Shown piece after piece: positions 18,587 through 27,546 of a stretch of DNA of 64,000 nt. The notes under the pieces were generated by a model. That model was not told where the DNA came from. It saw only the letters and a list, made by a program, of their open reading frames with translations, and searched no databases. Made by a program: the position numbers and the translations under genes. Each line of letters opens with the position of its first letter. Position 1 is the first letter of the stretch. Source of the stretch: Oleispira sp036960605. Its GTDB lineage: Bacteria > Pseudomonadota > Gammaproteobacteria > Pseudomonadales > Oceanobacteraceae. The stretch is taken from assembly GCA_036960605.1 (NCBI GenBank), contig JBALXI010000016.1, forward strand, positions 1-64,000, read 5' to 3'.

Positions 18587-19549
18587 GTGTTAGATCTCAA
18601 TCAATTAGCCATTTTTATACGTGTTGTCGACGAAGGTAGCTTCACGGCAGCAGGTAACGCACTAAACGTCCCTAAGTCGCGCATAAGCCGCATGGTTGCA
18701 GACTTAGAGAGTAATCTAGGCGTCCGCCTGCTGCAGCGCTCGACGCGCCAAATTAGCCTCACTCAGGTGGGGGCTGATTATTATAATAACTGCAAACACC
18801 TTGTAGCTGAGATTATGGAAGTGCATACGGTTATCTCTGATCGCCAAGATCACCCTCATGGCATTTTACGCATTGCAGTGCCTATGGTGGTTGGCAGTGG
18901 TATTTTTGGTCGTTTCGTTGCCCATTTTCAGAAACTCTACCCTGAAGTCAGAGTTGAAATCTCGCACACTGACCGGCAGGTTAACTTGATAGAAGAGAAA
19001 TTTGATCTAGGTTTATTTGTCGGAGAGCTACCAGAATCATCTCTAGTCGCACGAACCATTGCAGTGACTGAAACCATTGTTTGTGCATCGCCAGAATATC
19101 TTGCAAAAGTGGGTCAGCCTAAGAGCCCCCATGAACTTGCCAACATGGATATGGTTAGAATTGGTGAGGGGATGCAAAGTGAAAGCCATCACTTCACACA
19201 TTCTTCAGGGGAAGAGTGTGATGTTAAATTCGAACCTACTATTGTCACGAACCATATCGCAGCGGCGCTGAATTGCATTGTTCAGGGGGCGGGTGCAGGG
19301 GCTGTGCCTTTATTCATGGCAGGCGAGTATATTTTGTCAGGCCGAATGATTCCATTATTCCCAGATTGGCAATTAAAGCCTCAGCCACTGTCTGTGGTAT
19401 ACCCCAGTCGCCAATATCTCTCTTTAAAAGTACGTCGTTTTATTGACTTTTTAGTGGTAGAAGTTGAAGAATTGAAAGCCGCAATTGAAGCACTGCCGAC
19501 TCCGGATGAGCAGCTCGCCGCTTTAAAAAAATTCACGGATGACAATTAA
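18587..19549 (+). CDS. LysR-family transcriptional regulator
   Basis: DNA-binding regulator of 320 residues. The N-terminal winged helix-turn-helix is typical (LDLNQLAIFIRVVDEGSFTA, then AAGNALNVPKSRISRMVADLE), followed by a substrate-binding domain from about residue 90. The P-K-S-R-I-S-R recognition helix and short HTH-to-effector linker resemble the subgroup often annotated as DsdC/AaeR-like. The likely start is GTG 18587, since the family's N-terminal residues begin there; the ribosome binding site is weak. The neighbours do not reveal a target: the upstream locus ends in a terminator and the downstream HD-GYP gene starts 84 bases later. Confidence 0.9.
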   Translation: MLDLNQLAIFIRVVDEGSFTAAGNALNVPKSRISRMVADLESNLGVRLLQRSTRQISLTQVGADYYNNCKHLVAEIMEVHTVISDRQDHPHGILRIAVPMVVGSGIFGRFVAHFQKLYPEVRVEISHTDRQVNLIEEKFDLGLFVGELPESSLVARTIAVTETIVCASPEYLAKVGQPKSPHELANMDMVRIGEGMQSESHHFTHSSGEECDVKFEPTIVTNHIAAALNCIVQGAGAGAVPLFMAGEYILSGRMIPLFPDWQLKPQPLSVVYPSRQYLSLKVRRFIDFLVVEVEELKAAIEALPTPDEQLAALKKFTDDN

Positions 19550-19633
19550 GTATTGAAGTCGCGAAATGGTCAAAATATTCTAGGCTATTAGATAGAGACG
19601 AGTGCGTCATAATTTAATAGCAGGAGCCTTAGG

Positions 19634-21559
19634 ATGAATCTACCTTGTAAAGAAGATTTGACCTACCTTATTGGCTGTTGCCATCAGCCCTCATTCGATT
19701 TGTTGAATCAGGGGTCATTATTGGGCATAAAGACTGCATTACTGAGCCAACCCAGTGATGTGGTGTCTCAACCTTCCATTCTGATTTTAGATCAAGATAC
19801 CCTTTCAAAATACCCAATTGCTCTCTGGAAAACATCCTGTCCAGATGCGCTTTATATCGTTGAACATCCTATTGATGATGATAATTGCTTATTAGTCCCG
19901 GTAGGTCTTCCTGATTTATTCTTACGTAATGCCTTAATTAGAGCGATAGAAGGGCTGAGTGTTCAAGATCAGCTGACCCTGAGCCATAAAAATCTGCAGC
20001 AAGAGCATGAACAAATTACTCGTTTATTAGATGTTGGTCAGGCGCTATCAGCAGAGCGCGATCATCATGCCTTATTAGTTCGAATATTAACGGAAGCTAG
20101 GCATATGGCCTGCTGTGATGCGGCTTCGATTTTCTTAATAGATAGGCACTCTGGTAAACAAGAAAATCATTCCCCAGATCTTGTATTCAAGTTAACCCAA
20201 AACGACTCTATTGAATTTGATTTTGAGGAGCAGAGATTCAGTCTTGATAATCGTTCTGTAGCGGGTTATTCAGCGCTAACCGGTGAAATTGTTAATCTGG
20301 ATGATGTTTATAATCTGCCTAGCGCTAGTATTTACAAGTTCAACTCCTCTTTTGACAAGAATATGAATTACCGAACCTGCTCTATGCTGGTGATTCCTAT
20401 GCGTAATCATCAAGGGCGAGTGATAGGGGTTATACAATTTATAAACCGTAAACGGGATGTTAACGTTGCGCTGATTAGCCCCAGTATCGCTCTAGCGGAG
20501 GCTATAAATTTTGATGATCAAGTCATTCCCGTATTACAGGCCTTGGCCAGTCAGGCTGCGGTGGCGATTGAAAATAACTTATTAATTGATCGTGTTAATA
20601 CACTGTTTGATGGCTTTGTAAAAGCCTCAGTGCGAGCCATTGAGCAACGAGATCCAACCACTAGCGGGCACTCTTTCCGTGTCGCAGAATTGACCTGTAC
20701 TTTGGCAGAAACCGCAGGTAGGTGTGAAGTTGGGCAATTCAAAAATATGCACTTTAACGCCGATGAAATGAAGGAGCTTCGCTTTGCGGCGTTGCTGCAC
20801 GACTTTGGTAAGGTTGGGGTGCGTGAGCACATACTAACAAAAGCGAAGAAGCTCTCTCCTGATGCGTATGGACAATTTATCTATCGAATCGCTTGGGAAA
20901 AAGAACGTATTGGTAACTTTTATCTAAAACAAAAGCTGGCTCTATTAAAACAACAGAAACTTTCTTCTGAGGTAGAAGAAAAGTTAACCCTAGAAGAAGC
21001 GATTAAGTTACAGCGTTTGAACGATTATATGCAAGCGGTGGCCGATGCCAATGAGCCTAGCCTGTTAGCAGAAGGAACGTTTGAGCATTTAAAGCAAATA
21101 CGAGAATATGTGGTTGAAGATGTGAATGGTAATTCGAGAGGGTTAATTGATGAGCTGGAGTTTGGAGCATTGTCAATTAAGCGAGGAAGCCTAACGGCGG
21201 ATGAACGTATTGAAATAGAAAGCCACGTGAGCCATACCATCGAATTCTTAAAAACTATTCCGTGGACTCCAGAACTGAGTAATATTCCTAAAATTGCCGG
21301 CGCCCATCATGAAAAACTCAATGGCTGTGGTTACCCCTTCGGTCTAAAAAGCCCAGAGATTCCCTTGGGTGCGAAGATGATGGCGGTATGCGATATCTTC
21401 GATGCCTTAACCGCAACGGATCGCCCTTATAAAGCAGCGGTACCCCTCGACAGAGCATTGTCTATTTTGCAAAGCGAAGTAGAGTGCGGGCATATTGAGC
21501 CTGAACTCGTGCAATTATTCTCGGACGCGAAAGTCTATCGTGTGCTGGATATATCCTGA
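19634..21559 (+). CDS. GAF / HD-GYP c-di-GMP phosphodiesterase
   Basis: Cytoplasmic signalling protein of 641 residues. An N-terminal segment (1-120) resembling a pseudo-receiver is followed by a GAF sensor domain (about 130-305) and an HD-GYP domain (about 325-640). HD-GYP enzymes hydrolyse cyclic di-GMP. Conserved features are present: T-S-G-H-S-F-R-V-A near 340, the metal-binding HDFGKVGV near 389, HHEKLNGCGYP near 558 and DALTATDRPYK near 590. The GYP triplet is intact, so activity is expected. About 110 charged, helical residues (400-510) lie between the HD motif and the following conserved histidine, longer than in many members. AGGAG lies 7 bases before the ATG. It appears monocistronic. 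Confidence 0.9.
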   Translation: MNLPCKEDLTYLIGCCHQPSFDLLNQGSLLGIKTALLSQPSDVVSQPSILILDQDTLSKYPIALWKTSCPDALYIVEHPIDDDNCLLVPVGLPDLFLRNALIRAIEGLSVQDQLTLSHKNLQQEHEQITRLLDVGQALSAERDHHALLVRILTEARHMACCDAASIFLIDRHSGKQENHSPDLVFKLTQNDSIEFDFEEQRFSLDNRSVAGYSALTGEIVNLDDVYNLPSASIYKFNSSFDKNMNYRTCSMLVIPMRNHQGRVIGVIQFINRKRDVNVALISPSIALAEAINFDDQVIPVLQALASQAAVAIENNLLIDRVNTLFDGFVKASVRAIEQRDPTTSGHSFRVAELTCTLAETAGRCEVGQFKNMHFNADEMKELRFAALLHDFGKVGVREHILTKAKKLSPDAYGQFIYRIAWEKERIGNFYLKQKLALLKQQKLSSEVEEKLTLEEAIKLQRLNDYMQAVADANEPSLLAEGTFEHLKQIREYVVEDVNGNSRGLIDELEFGALSIKRGSLTADERIEIESHVSHTIEFLKTIPWTPELSNIPKIAGAHHEKLNGCGYPFGLKSPEIPLGAKMMAVCDIFDALTATDRPYKAAVPLDRALSILQSEVECGHIEPELVQLFSDAKVYRVLDIS

Positions 21560-21594
21560 TTTCTTATTAGACGTGATAACCCACATCAATCTAG

Positions 21595-21623
21595 CTGTAA
21601 CAAACCTGTCATAAAACTGTAGT
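21595..21623 (+). promoter_or_regulatory. Pho-box-like triple heptamer upstream of the TonB-dependent receptor
   Basis: Three direct heptamers start at 21595 (CTGTAAC), 21606 (CTGTCAT) and 21617 (CTGTAGT), spaced exactly 11 bases apart. This is the spacing of PhoB-binding Pho boxes (CTGTCAT plus 4 AT-rich bases). A possible -10 (TCAAAT) lies about 9-10 bases after the last heptamer. It lies 46 bases before the receptor ATG. Phosphate-starvation induction is inferred. Confidence 0.75.
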
Positions 21624-21668
21624 AACTTTCCCTCAAATCATTTTGAAATTGAATTTTTGGGGTAAGTT

Positions 21669-24626
21669 ATGAAATCCAAATTCGCACCATCCTTATTCGG
21701 TGCTATCTCGTTCGTTTCCGCTGTTACTGCTAGCTTAGGTGTTATGCAAGTACAAGCGGGTGAAACTGTATTCTATGTGACTGAAGATGGAAAGCCCGTC
21801 AGTGACTTAGCAATCACTGTTGATGGCAAGCAGAAACTAGTCCGCAGTAATGGCTTCATTAGTTTTGATGTTGATGCCGGTAATCACCAGGTTGAATTTA
21901 GTCAACTAGGTGAATGGGCAGGGGACGTAGAATTCAAAACGTCCGCAAATCAAAATGCCGAAGTGCAAGTCGAGTTGGTTGCTGGTGAAGCCTTAGCAGA
22001 CGTAAACGTTTTTGCGGAAGATGCAATCGCAACAGGCACATTATCAGGTTACTTAATCTCTGATGAAACAGGTGCTGGGATTGTTGGCGCAGTCGTTAGT
22101 CTGACAAAAGAATTATCGGTTGCAACGAATCAGCAAGGTTATTTCGAATTCGACGTGCCACGGGGTGCTTACGAAGTGATGATTGACCATAAAGAATATG
22201 GTCAAAAGAAAATTCGTAATTTAAGAGTGCTGGCCAACGTTGCTACCGAAGTGAGTGTCGACATGAGCATGTCGGGTGATGGCGTCATTGAAGAGGTTGT
22301 TGCTATTGGTACTTATGTGGCTGACTCAGTGACAGCCCAAGAGCGAGATTCTAGCGCAGTACTTGACTCCATTGGCTCCGAACAGTTTGCTCGCTTTGGT
22401 GATTCTAATGCAGCCTCCGCTTTAAAACGTGTTGCAGGTGTTACGATTTCTGATGGTAAATATGTGGTTGTACGTGGTTTAAACGAGCGCCATACAGCGG
22501 TTATGTTGAATGGCGCTTCTTTGCCAAGCCCAGATCCTTCACGTCGCGTTGTTCCTTTAGATATTTTCCCATCAACGATTCTTGATGGCATTGATGTTCA
22601 AAAGAATTTCACCCCTGATGTTTATGCTGATTCTTCTGGCGGTGCGGTAAAGCTGACGACGAAGAAATTCCCGCAAGAGTTTGAAGGGAAAATTTCTGCC
22701 TCATTAGGTTATGTCGATGGATTAACCTTATCTGAGAGAGAGGTGCAGCAAAGCGAAGGTTTGGATTTTCTAGGTTTTGGCTCAGACGGTGATCGTGCTT
22801 TACCAAGCAGTAGTTCGATTAATCAACTTCCTTCGAATTTTGGCACAGAAGAAACAACCATCGCACCGAATACTTCAATTGAGCTCAGTGTCGGCGATAC
22901 CTTAGCGGATAATAATGATTACTCTGTCGGTTATACCAGCTCAGTTAAATATTCGAATGAGTGGTCAAAGCAAGAGAGGAAAAGTAACAGCTACATCTTA
23001 GAAGGTGGGAAGCTGGTGAGTGATGATGAGTACGAAGAAGAACGCATCTCGAATAATATTAATTTAGGTGCTGGTATTTCATTCGGTTTAATTACTGGGG
23101 ATCATGAATTCAGCAGTAATAGTATGATATTACGCCAAACGTTAGTTGAAAATAATATCAAAAAAGGCATTGGGGGTGATCAAGATCTACAATCTATTGG
23201 CTACAAATTAGGCTGGTACGAACGCCAGTTTTTATTCCAGCAGTTCGCTGGGGATCATTACCTACCAGAAGTTCTAGATACCGAAATAAAATGGCAGGCT
23301 TCGTTCTCTCAAGCTTCGTTAAATGCACCTGACGAAAGAAGTTATACCTTTGAACGAGATCCAGAAGAAGAAGGTGAATTGTACGAGTTGACTTGGAGTC
23401 AAGTTGATCGAGTTTATAGTGAACTGACGGATACCAATACTGATTTTAGTATGGATCTATCTAGCTTAATGTTTGCCAATGATTCGCTAGAAGCTCGTTT
23501 AAAATACGGCGTTAGCGCATTCTCTCGAAAACGTGATGTTGATGGAAGCCGAGTAGGCTATATATCGACGGGTAATACCAGTGCCTATGCTGGAAATTTT
23601 GATATCGATTATATTATTGATGATGGTTCAGCCCAGGGTCGTATTGAAACTCAAGATGAAAGTGCAGAGGCAGATGATTATGACGCTACGTGGGATCTAA
23701 ACAGTTATTATTTATCGACTGACTTGAATATGGCCGAATATTTTAATGTTTTATTGGGTGTTCGTGCTGAAAAATCTGACATGATCGTCAATACAACGGC
23801 GACAGGTAATAGTTCGGAACCTATTGAAGCTGTGGTAGAAGATGATGATGTTTTTCCAAGCATCTCAGCAACGTTTCATGTCCATGAAGAAGTTCAAATA
23901 AGAGCTGCGTATTATCAGACTAAAAACCGACCTGATTTTAGGGAGTTAGCATCGGCACAATACGTTGATCCAGACAGCGGTGATATATTCAGCGGCAACC
24001 CTCGCTTGGTCAGTGCTGAAATTGATAATATGGATTTAAGAGCTGAATGGTATTTTTCTGATAGCGAAAGTATTTCTTTAGCGTATTTCACTAAAGACTT
24101 TACTAACCCTATTGAAAAAACATTGAGTACCGGTGGCGACGTTTTTACCTTTAGAAATGGAACTGAAGGTGAAATATCAGGTATTGAATTTGATTTTAGA
24201 AAAGACATCGAGTTTGACAATTATTCGACTTTTGTTGCGGGCAATTTGGCGCTCATCGATTCAGAGGTTGAGTTGGAGGTTGATACCGTTGTTAAGAAGC
24301 AGTCTATGCAAGGGCAGGCAGATAAACTTGCTAACGTACAGTTGGGCTTTGATCATTTGGCGACAGGTGTTGAAGCAACCCTAGTGATTAACCATCAAGG
24401 AGAATCATTAGATACCGTCGCTCCCGGTACGTTGCCTGATGTTATGAGTGAACCTAGAACAGAAGTGAATTTTAATATTAAGAAAGAAATATTCGAAGAC
24501 AGTTCAGTGCGAATGAAGGTGAAGAATATTACGGATGAAAAGGTTGAATTGACCCAGGGTGGAAAAAACTACCGCAGCTATCACAAAGGCATGGAAATTA
24601 GTCTTGGCTTTAGTATGAACTTCTAA
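21669..24626 (+). CDS. TonB-dependent outer-membrane receptor
   Basis: Outer-membrane ligand-gated transporter of 985 residues. A signal peptide (about 1-31, ending VQA) precedes two carboxypeptidase-regulatory-like beta-sandwich modules (about 32-115 and 123-190). A TonB-box-like E-E-V-V-A-I-G lies near residue 210, followed by the plug (220-340, with V-V-R-G-L-N-E-R and P-S-P-D-P-S-R-R-V-V-P-L-D) and a 22-strand barrel type sequence ending in an aromatic C-terminal residue (SLGFSMNF). The plug signature is that of the large CarboxypepD_reg-containing receptors, often used for bulky substrates. A Pho-box array precedes the gene and a strong terminator follows, so it is a separate unit from the adjacent lipoprotein and energiser operon. 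The substrate is unknown; a phosphorus compound is inferred. Confidence 0.9.
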   Translation: MKSKFAPSLFGAISFVSAVTASLGVMQVQAGETVFYVTEDGKPVSDLAITVDGKQKLVRSNGFISFDVDAGNHQVEFSQLGEWAGDVEFKTSANQNAEVQVELVAGEALADVNVFAEDAIATGTLSGYLISDETGAGIVGAVVSLTKELSVATNQQGYFEFDVPRGAYEVMIDHKEYGQKKIRNLRVLANVATEVSVDMSMSGDGVIEEVVAIGTYVADSVTAQERDSSAVLDSIGSEQFARFGDSNAASALKRVAGVTISDGKYVVVRGLNERHTAVMLNGASLPSPDPSRRVVPLDIFPSTILDGIDVQKNFTPDVYADSSGGAVKLTTKKFPQEFEGKISASLGYVDGLTLSEREVQQSEGLDFLGFGSDGDRALPSSSSINQLPSNFGTEETTIAPNTSIELSVGDTLADNNDYSVGYTSSVKYSNEWSKQERKSNSYILEGGKLVSDDEYEEERISNNINLGAGISFGLITGDHEFSSNSMILRQTLVENNIKKGIGGDQDLQSIGYKLGWYERQFLFQQFAGDHYLPEVLDTEIKWQASFSQASLNAPDERSYTFERDPEEEGELYELTWSQVDRVYSELTDTNTDFSMDLSSLMFANDSLEARLKYGVSAFSRKRDVDGSRVGYISTGNTSAYAGNFDIDYIIDDGSAQGRIETQDESAEADDYDATWDLNSYYLSTDLNMAEYFNVLLGVRAEKSDMIVNTTATGNSSEPIEAVVEDDDVFPSISATFHVHEEVQIRAAYYQTKNRPDFRELASAQYVDPDSGDIFSGNPRLVSAEIDNMDLRAEWYFSDSESISLAYFTKDFTNPIEKTLSTGGDVFTFRNGTEGEISGIEFDFRKDIEFDNYSTFVAGNLALIDSEVELEVDTVVKKQSMQGQADKLANVQLGFDHLATGVEATLVINHQGESLDTVAPGTLPDVMSEPRTEVNFNIKKEIFEDSSVRMKVKNITDEKVELTQGGKNYRSYHKGMEISLGFSMNF

Positions 24627-24657
24627 TATTGAGAAGGTGTTTGTTGAGTTTTTTATA

Positions 24658-24678
24658 GGCCGCATTTGCGGCCTTTTT
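24658..24678 (+). terminator. Rho-independent terminator after the TonB-dependent receptor
   Basis: GGCCGC (24658-24663) and GCGGCC (24668-24673) form a 6-bp GC stem with an ATTT loop, followed by five T. It separates the receptor from the lipoprotein gene. Confidence 0.9.
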
Positions 24679-24720
24679 ATTGTTGAAATAAAACTGAAAT
24701 TATTTGTTGAATTATGATTG

Positions 24721-24738
24721 TTTTAACATAACTGTCAT
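24721..24738 (+). promoter_or_regulatory. Weak Pho-box-like site upstream of the beta-helix lipoprotein
   Basis: A perfect CTGTCAT at 24732-24738 is followed by AAAC and preceded, 11 bases upstream, by TTTTAAC (24721-24727), a poor second half. A possible -10 (TAATCT) lies 10 bases downstream. The match is weaker than the neighbouring arrays, but its position between terminator and gene supports a regulatory role. Confidence 0.45.
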
Positions 24739-24849
24739 AAACTATCGCTAATCTAAACCTACTTAAGAAGAACAAGAAAATCACATTCACATGTATTTTC
24801 AAACGACATTAAATTTTAAATTATAACTAAAGTGAAGTAGGAAGCTAAT

Positions 24850-26382
24850 ATGAGAACTATGATGAAAAACGGAATAGAGCTTAAAAAATTAACCTTAGCA
24901 ATGGCTATCGCATCAACTAGTTTATTGACCGCGTGTGGCGGAAGCAGCAGCGGTGGCGGTAATGATCCAGCACCGGTAGATACATCTTATCTTCGCGATA
25001 GCACGACAGTGGTTGTAGGCGAAACTTGCGCAACGGTTGGTAAGCAATCTGGTCAGGAAATTCAATTGGCAGATGGTTCTTGGAAGCCATGGTGTGAACT
25101 TGAAGGTACTATTTCTGAAAGTGCTCAGTTAACGGCTGACAACGCATATCGTCTTGTCGGTTATGTAACAGTGGGTAAGGGTGGTGTTGATCTAGAAGCA
25201 GAAGATGGCGCGACAGAGGCTGAAACTAAAGCGGCTGTTCAGAGTGCTGGTGTTACGCTAACGGTTGATGCGGGTGTTAACTTCCGTTCAAGTGGTCGTG
25301 GTAGTTTAATTATTGCACGTGGCTCTGAAATCGCTGCCAACGGTACTGCTGTTGCACCCATCATCATGTCGTCAAAAGATGAAGGCTATGACGGTCAGGG
25401 CGAATGGGGTGGCTTAGTTATGCAAGGCTTTGCTAAAAATAACAAGTGTGGCGAAGGTTCTAACGACATTCTTTGTAATACCGCTGATGAAGCTGGTACG
25501 GGTTTCCATGGCGGAAACGATGACGCTGATAGCAGTGGTTCTGTTAACTACCTGATTGTTGCTGAAGGCGGTTATGAAGTTCAAACTGACTCAGAAGTCA
25601 ATGGTATTACGCTTCACTCAGTTGGCTACGGCACAACAATCGAAAACGTGATGGTATTAAATAATGCTGATGACGGTATCGAGTTTTTCGGTGGTGCTGT
25701 TAACGTTAAAAATCTTATCCTGATTGATAATAGTGATGAGTCTTTGGATTGGGATGATGGTTATCGTGGTAACGTTCAGTTCTCTTTGATTCGTCAAGGT
25801 CTTAACTACGTAGGTGATCATGGTATCGAAGCTGATAACAAAGGTCGTTCTACAATTGCTACACCAACATCGAATCCAACGATTGCTAACGTTACATTCC
25901 AGCAAGTAAATGCAACGATTGGCGAAGGCGAAACGGCTAAAAGCGGCGCAGATGATCTTTTCCGCTTCAAAGAAGGCACGGGTGCAACATTAGTGAACGT
26001 TGCTGCTGATGGATATACTGAGTGTGTTCGTGTTGGTGGTGCTGATACCGGCCAAACACAACCAATCACATTGACTAACTTGATTGCTGAGTGTGGTTCT
26101 TATAGCGATACTGAAAATACCTATCTAGTTCTTAAAGATGATGCGCTAGCGACAGGCATTACGGGTGTACCAGCAACGTCAACAGAAATTACTCTAGGCA
26201 ATGCGTTCGAAGTAACGGGTGGTGTAGCAACTGTTACTGCAATCACTCCAGTAAGCGCTAACGCAAGTACTAACTTCTTTACTGAAACCAATTACGCAGG
26301 TGCGGTTGATCCAGCGGTAACAGCTGCCGAGAATGCTTGGTGGAACTGGGCTTCAGTAGCGATTCCTGCTGCATTTGAATAA
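24850..26382 (+). CDS. Beta-helix lipoprotein paired with the TonB-dependent receptor
   Basis: Predicted lipoprotein of 510 residues. The signal peptide ends in the lipobox L-L-T-A-C near residue 29, followed by a Gly/Ser linker (GGSSSGGGNDPAP). The mature part has the repeating short hydrophobic/Asn/Gly pattern of a right-handed parallel beta-helix: GVTLTVDAGVNFR, GSLIIARGSEIAANG, a W-G-G-L-V-M-Q-G turn, then N-V-M-V-L-N-N-A-D-D-G-I-E-F-F-G-G repeats. Asp/Asn-rich turns (DNADDGIE, DNSDESLDWDDGY) could bind metal. No classical hydrolase active site was recognised. Its place between a Pho-box receptor and a TonB operon suggests a surface or periplasmic substrate-binding partner. The ribosome binding site is AGGAAG, 7 bases from the ATG. 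Confidence 0.78.
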   Translation: MRTMMKNGIELKKLTLAMAIASTSLLTACGGSSSGGGNDPAPVDTSYLRDSTTVVVGETCATVGKQSGQEIQLADGSWKPWCELEGTISESAQLTADNAYRLVGYVTVGKGGVDLEAEDGATEAETKAAVQSAGVTLTVDAGVNFRSSGRGSLIIARGSEIAANGTAVAPIIMSSKDEGYDGQGEWGGLVMQGFAKNNKCGEGSNDILCNTADEAGTGFHGGNDDADSSGSVNYLIVAEGGYEVQTDSEVNGITLHSVGYGTTIENVMVLNNADDGIEFFGGAVNVKNLILIDNSDESLDWDDGYRGNVQFSLIRQGLNYVGDHGIEADNKGRSTIATPTSNPTIANVTFQQVNATIGEGETAKSGADDLFRFKEGTGATLVNVAADGYTECVRVGGADTGQTQPITLTNLIAECGSYSDTENTYLVLKDDALATGITGVPATSTEITLGNAFEVTGGVATVTAITPVSANASTNFFTETNYAGAVDPAVTAAENAWWNWASVAIPAAFE

Positions 26383-26430
26383 CGTTTATCGATAGTCCAT
26401 GAGATATGATGGTTATCTCGTTTTGATTAA

Positions 26431-26456
26431 GGCCGCTACTTTAGCGGCCTTTTTTT
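26431..26456 (+). terminator. Rho-independent terminator after the beta-helix lipoprotein
   Basis: GGCCGCTA (26431-26438) and TAGCGGCC (26442-26449) form an 8-bp stem with a 3-base loop, followed by seven T. Its core is the same GGCCGC/GCGGCC as the receptor's terminator. Confidence 0.93.
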
Positions 26457-26504
26457 GTTTTTAATTTAGAGTAGTCTCTCTAAAACAAATTTAAGCCGTA
26501 TTAG

Positions 26505-26585
26505 CTGTCATCTTTCTGAAACCATTCTGAAATTATTTAGCCATCAATCTGTCATGTAACCTGTTTGTCATATTGCTGTTATATC
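26505..26585 (+). promoter_or_regulatory. Extended Pho-box array and promoter of the TonB energiser operon
   Basis: Heptamers at 26505 (CTGTCAT), 26516 (CTGAAAC), 26527 (CTGAAAT), 26538 (TAGCCAT, weak) and 26549 (CTGTCAT) share one 11-base register over 51 bases; CCTGTTT at 26560 may extend it. A -10-like TTATAT (26579-26584) lies 12 bases after that last heptamer, close to the spacing of PhoB-activated promoters, where Pho boxes replace the -35. PhoB control is inferred. Confidence 0.78.
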
Positions 26586-26661
26586 TTGTTTTGATCAAAT
26601 TAACAGTGGGTCACTTGAGACGAGTGACTTGTATTTTTCGATTCAAAACGGTGATTATGCA

Positions 26662-27546
26662 ATGCGTACTCAACAGCAGTCTGCAAAAGATAAAATGGTA
26701 AAAACAAAATTCTTAAAGAATAGCATCGCCGCTTTTCTTCTTACCTCAGGCGCACTGTTTGCTGCTCCTTCTGCTTTGTCAGCGGAAACGGCGCTTACAT
26801 CCGTATTAGAGAAGGGTGAGCAACGCGCTGATAAAGCGATTAAGTCACAGCTTAAAATTGATTCGATTGATGCTGATATTCGCGGTGCTGAGCGAGAGTT
26901 TCGAGGTGTGAGCAAAGAGATCGAAGGTCTTGAAGTTTATTTGAAACAGCTGAATAAACAGCTAGCCGCACAAGAGTCTGAAAAAACAGAGATTGAAAAC
27001 AGTATTCGCCAAGTCACGTTAATCGAGCGCCAGATCACGCCTTTAATGCTGCGTATGATTGATGCAATCGATCGCTTTGTTGCGGCCGATGTGCCTTTTC
27101 AACAGCAAGAACGTTTAGCTCGCATCGACAACCTTAAAGATCTCATGGGCCGTTCAGATGTCACCGTTGCTGAGAAGTATCGCAATGTCATGGATGCTTA
27201 CCAAAAAGAGATGAGCTATGGCCGTACGATTAAGACCTATCGCGATACTTTAAGCCTTGATGGCATTGAGCGCGAAGTCGACTTCCTACGCGTGGGTCGT
27301 ATCAGCCTAATGTTTTTATCGTTAGATGGTGAACGTTTGGGTATTTGGGATCAGCAAAGTAAAGAGTGGCAACCACTTGAAGGTGGATACAAGGGTAAGT
27401 TGATTGGTGCTTTGCGTATTGCGCGTGAACAAGCAGCGCCTAGCCTTATTAAAATACCGGTTGCAGCGCCTCTACCTTCTACGTTCTCTTCAATTTCTAA
27501 TTCCAATATCGCTCATGGAACAGTTTCTTATGGGGAAGCTAAATAA
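26662..27546 (+). CDS. DUF3450-family periplasmic protein of the TonB complex
   Basis: Exported protein of about 294 residues. Candidate starts are ATG 26662 (preceded by GGTGAT at suitable spacing, my choice), ATG 26695, which begins nearer the signal peptide, and an upstream TTG at 26629. The signal sequence ends around ALSAETA. Residues about 40-110 form a long charged coiled coil, followed by the compact domain typical of DUF3450 (R-R-E-V-D-F-L-R-V-G-R-I-S-L-M-F-L-S-L-D type, here with G-I-E-R-E-V-D-F-L). In other gammaproteobacteria this family is encoded directly before TtpC-type MotA/TolQ/ExbB proteins. The same order occurs here, with the next ATG overlapping this gene's stop by one base. 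It is thought to be an accessory periplasmic part of the motor. Confidence 0.85.
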   Translation: MRTQQQSAKDKMVKTKFLKNSIAAFLLTSGALFAAPSALSAETALTSVLEKGEQRADKAIKSQLKIDSIDADIRGAEREFRGVSKEIEGLEVYLKQLNKQLAAQESEKTEIENSIRQVTLIERQITPLMLRMIDAIDRFVAADVPFQQQERLARIDNLKDLMGRSDVTVAEKYRNVMDAYQKEMSYGRTIKTYRDTLSLDGIEREVDFLRVGRISLMFLSLDGERLGIWDQQSKEWQPLEGGYKGKLIGALRIAREQAAPSLIKIPVAAPLPSTFSSISNSNIAHGTVSYGEAK

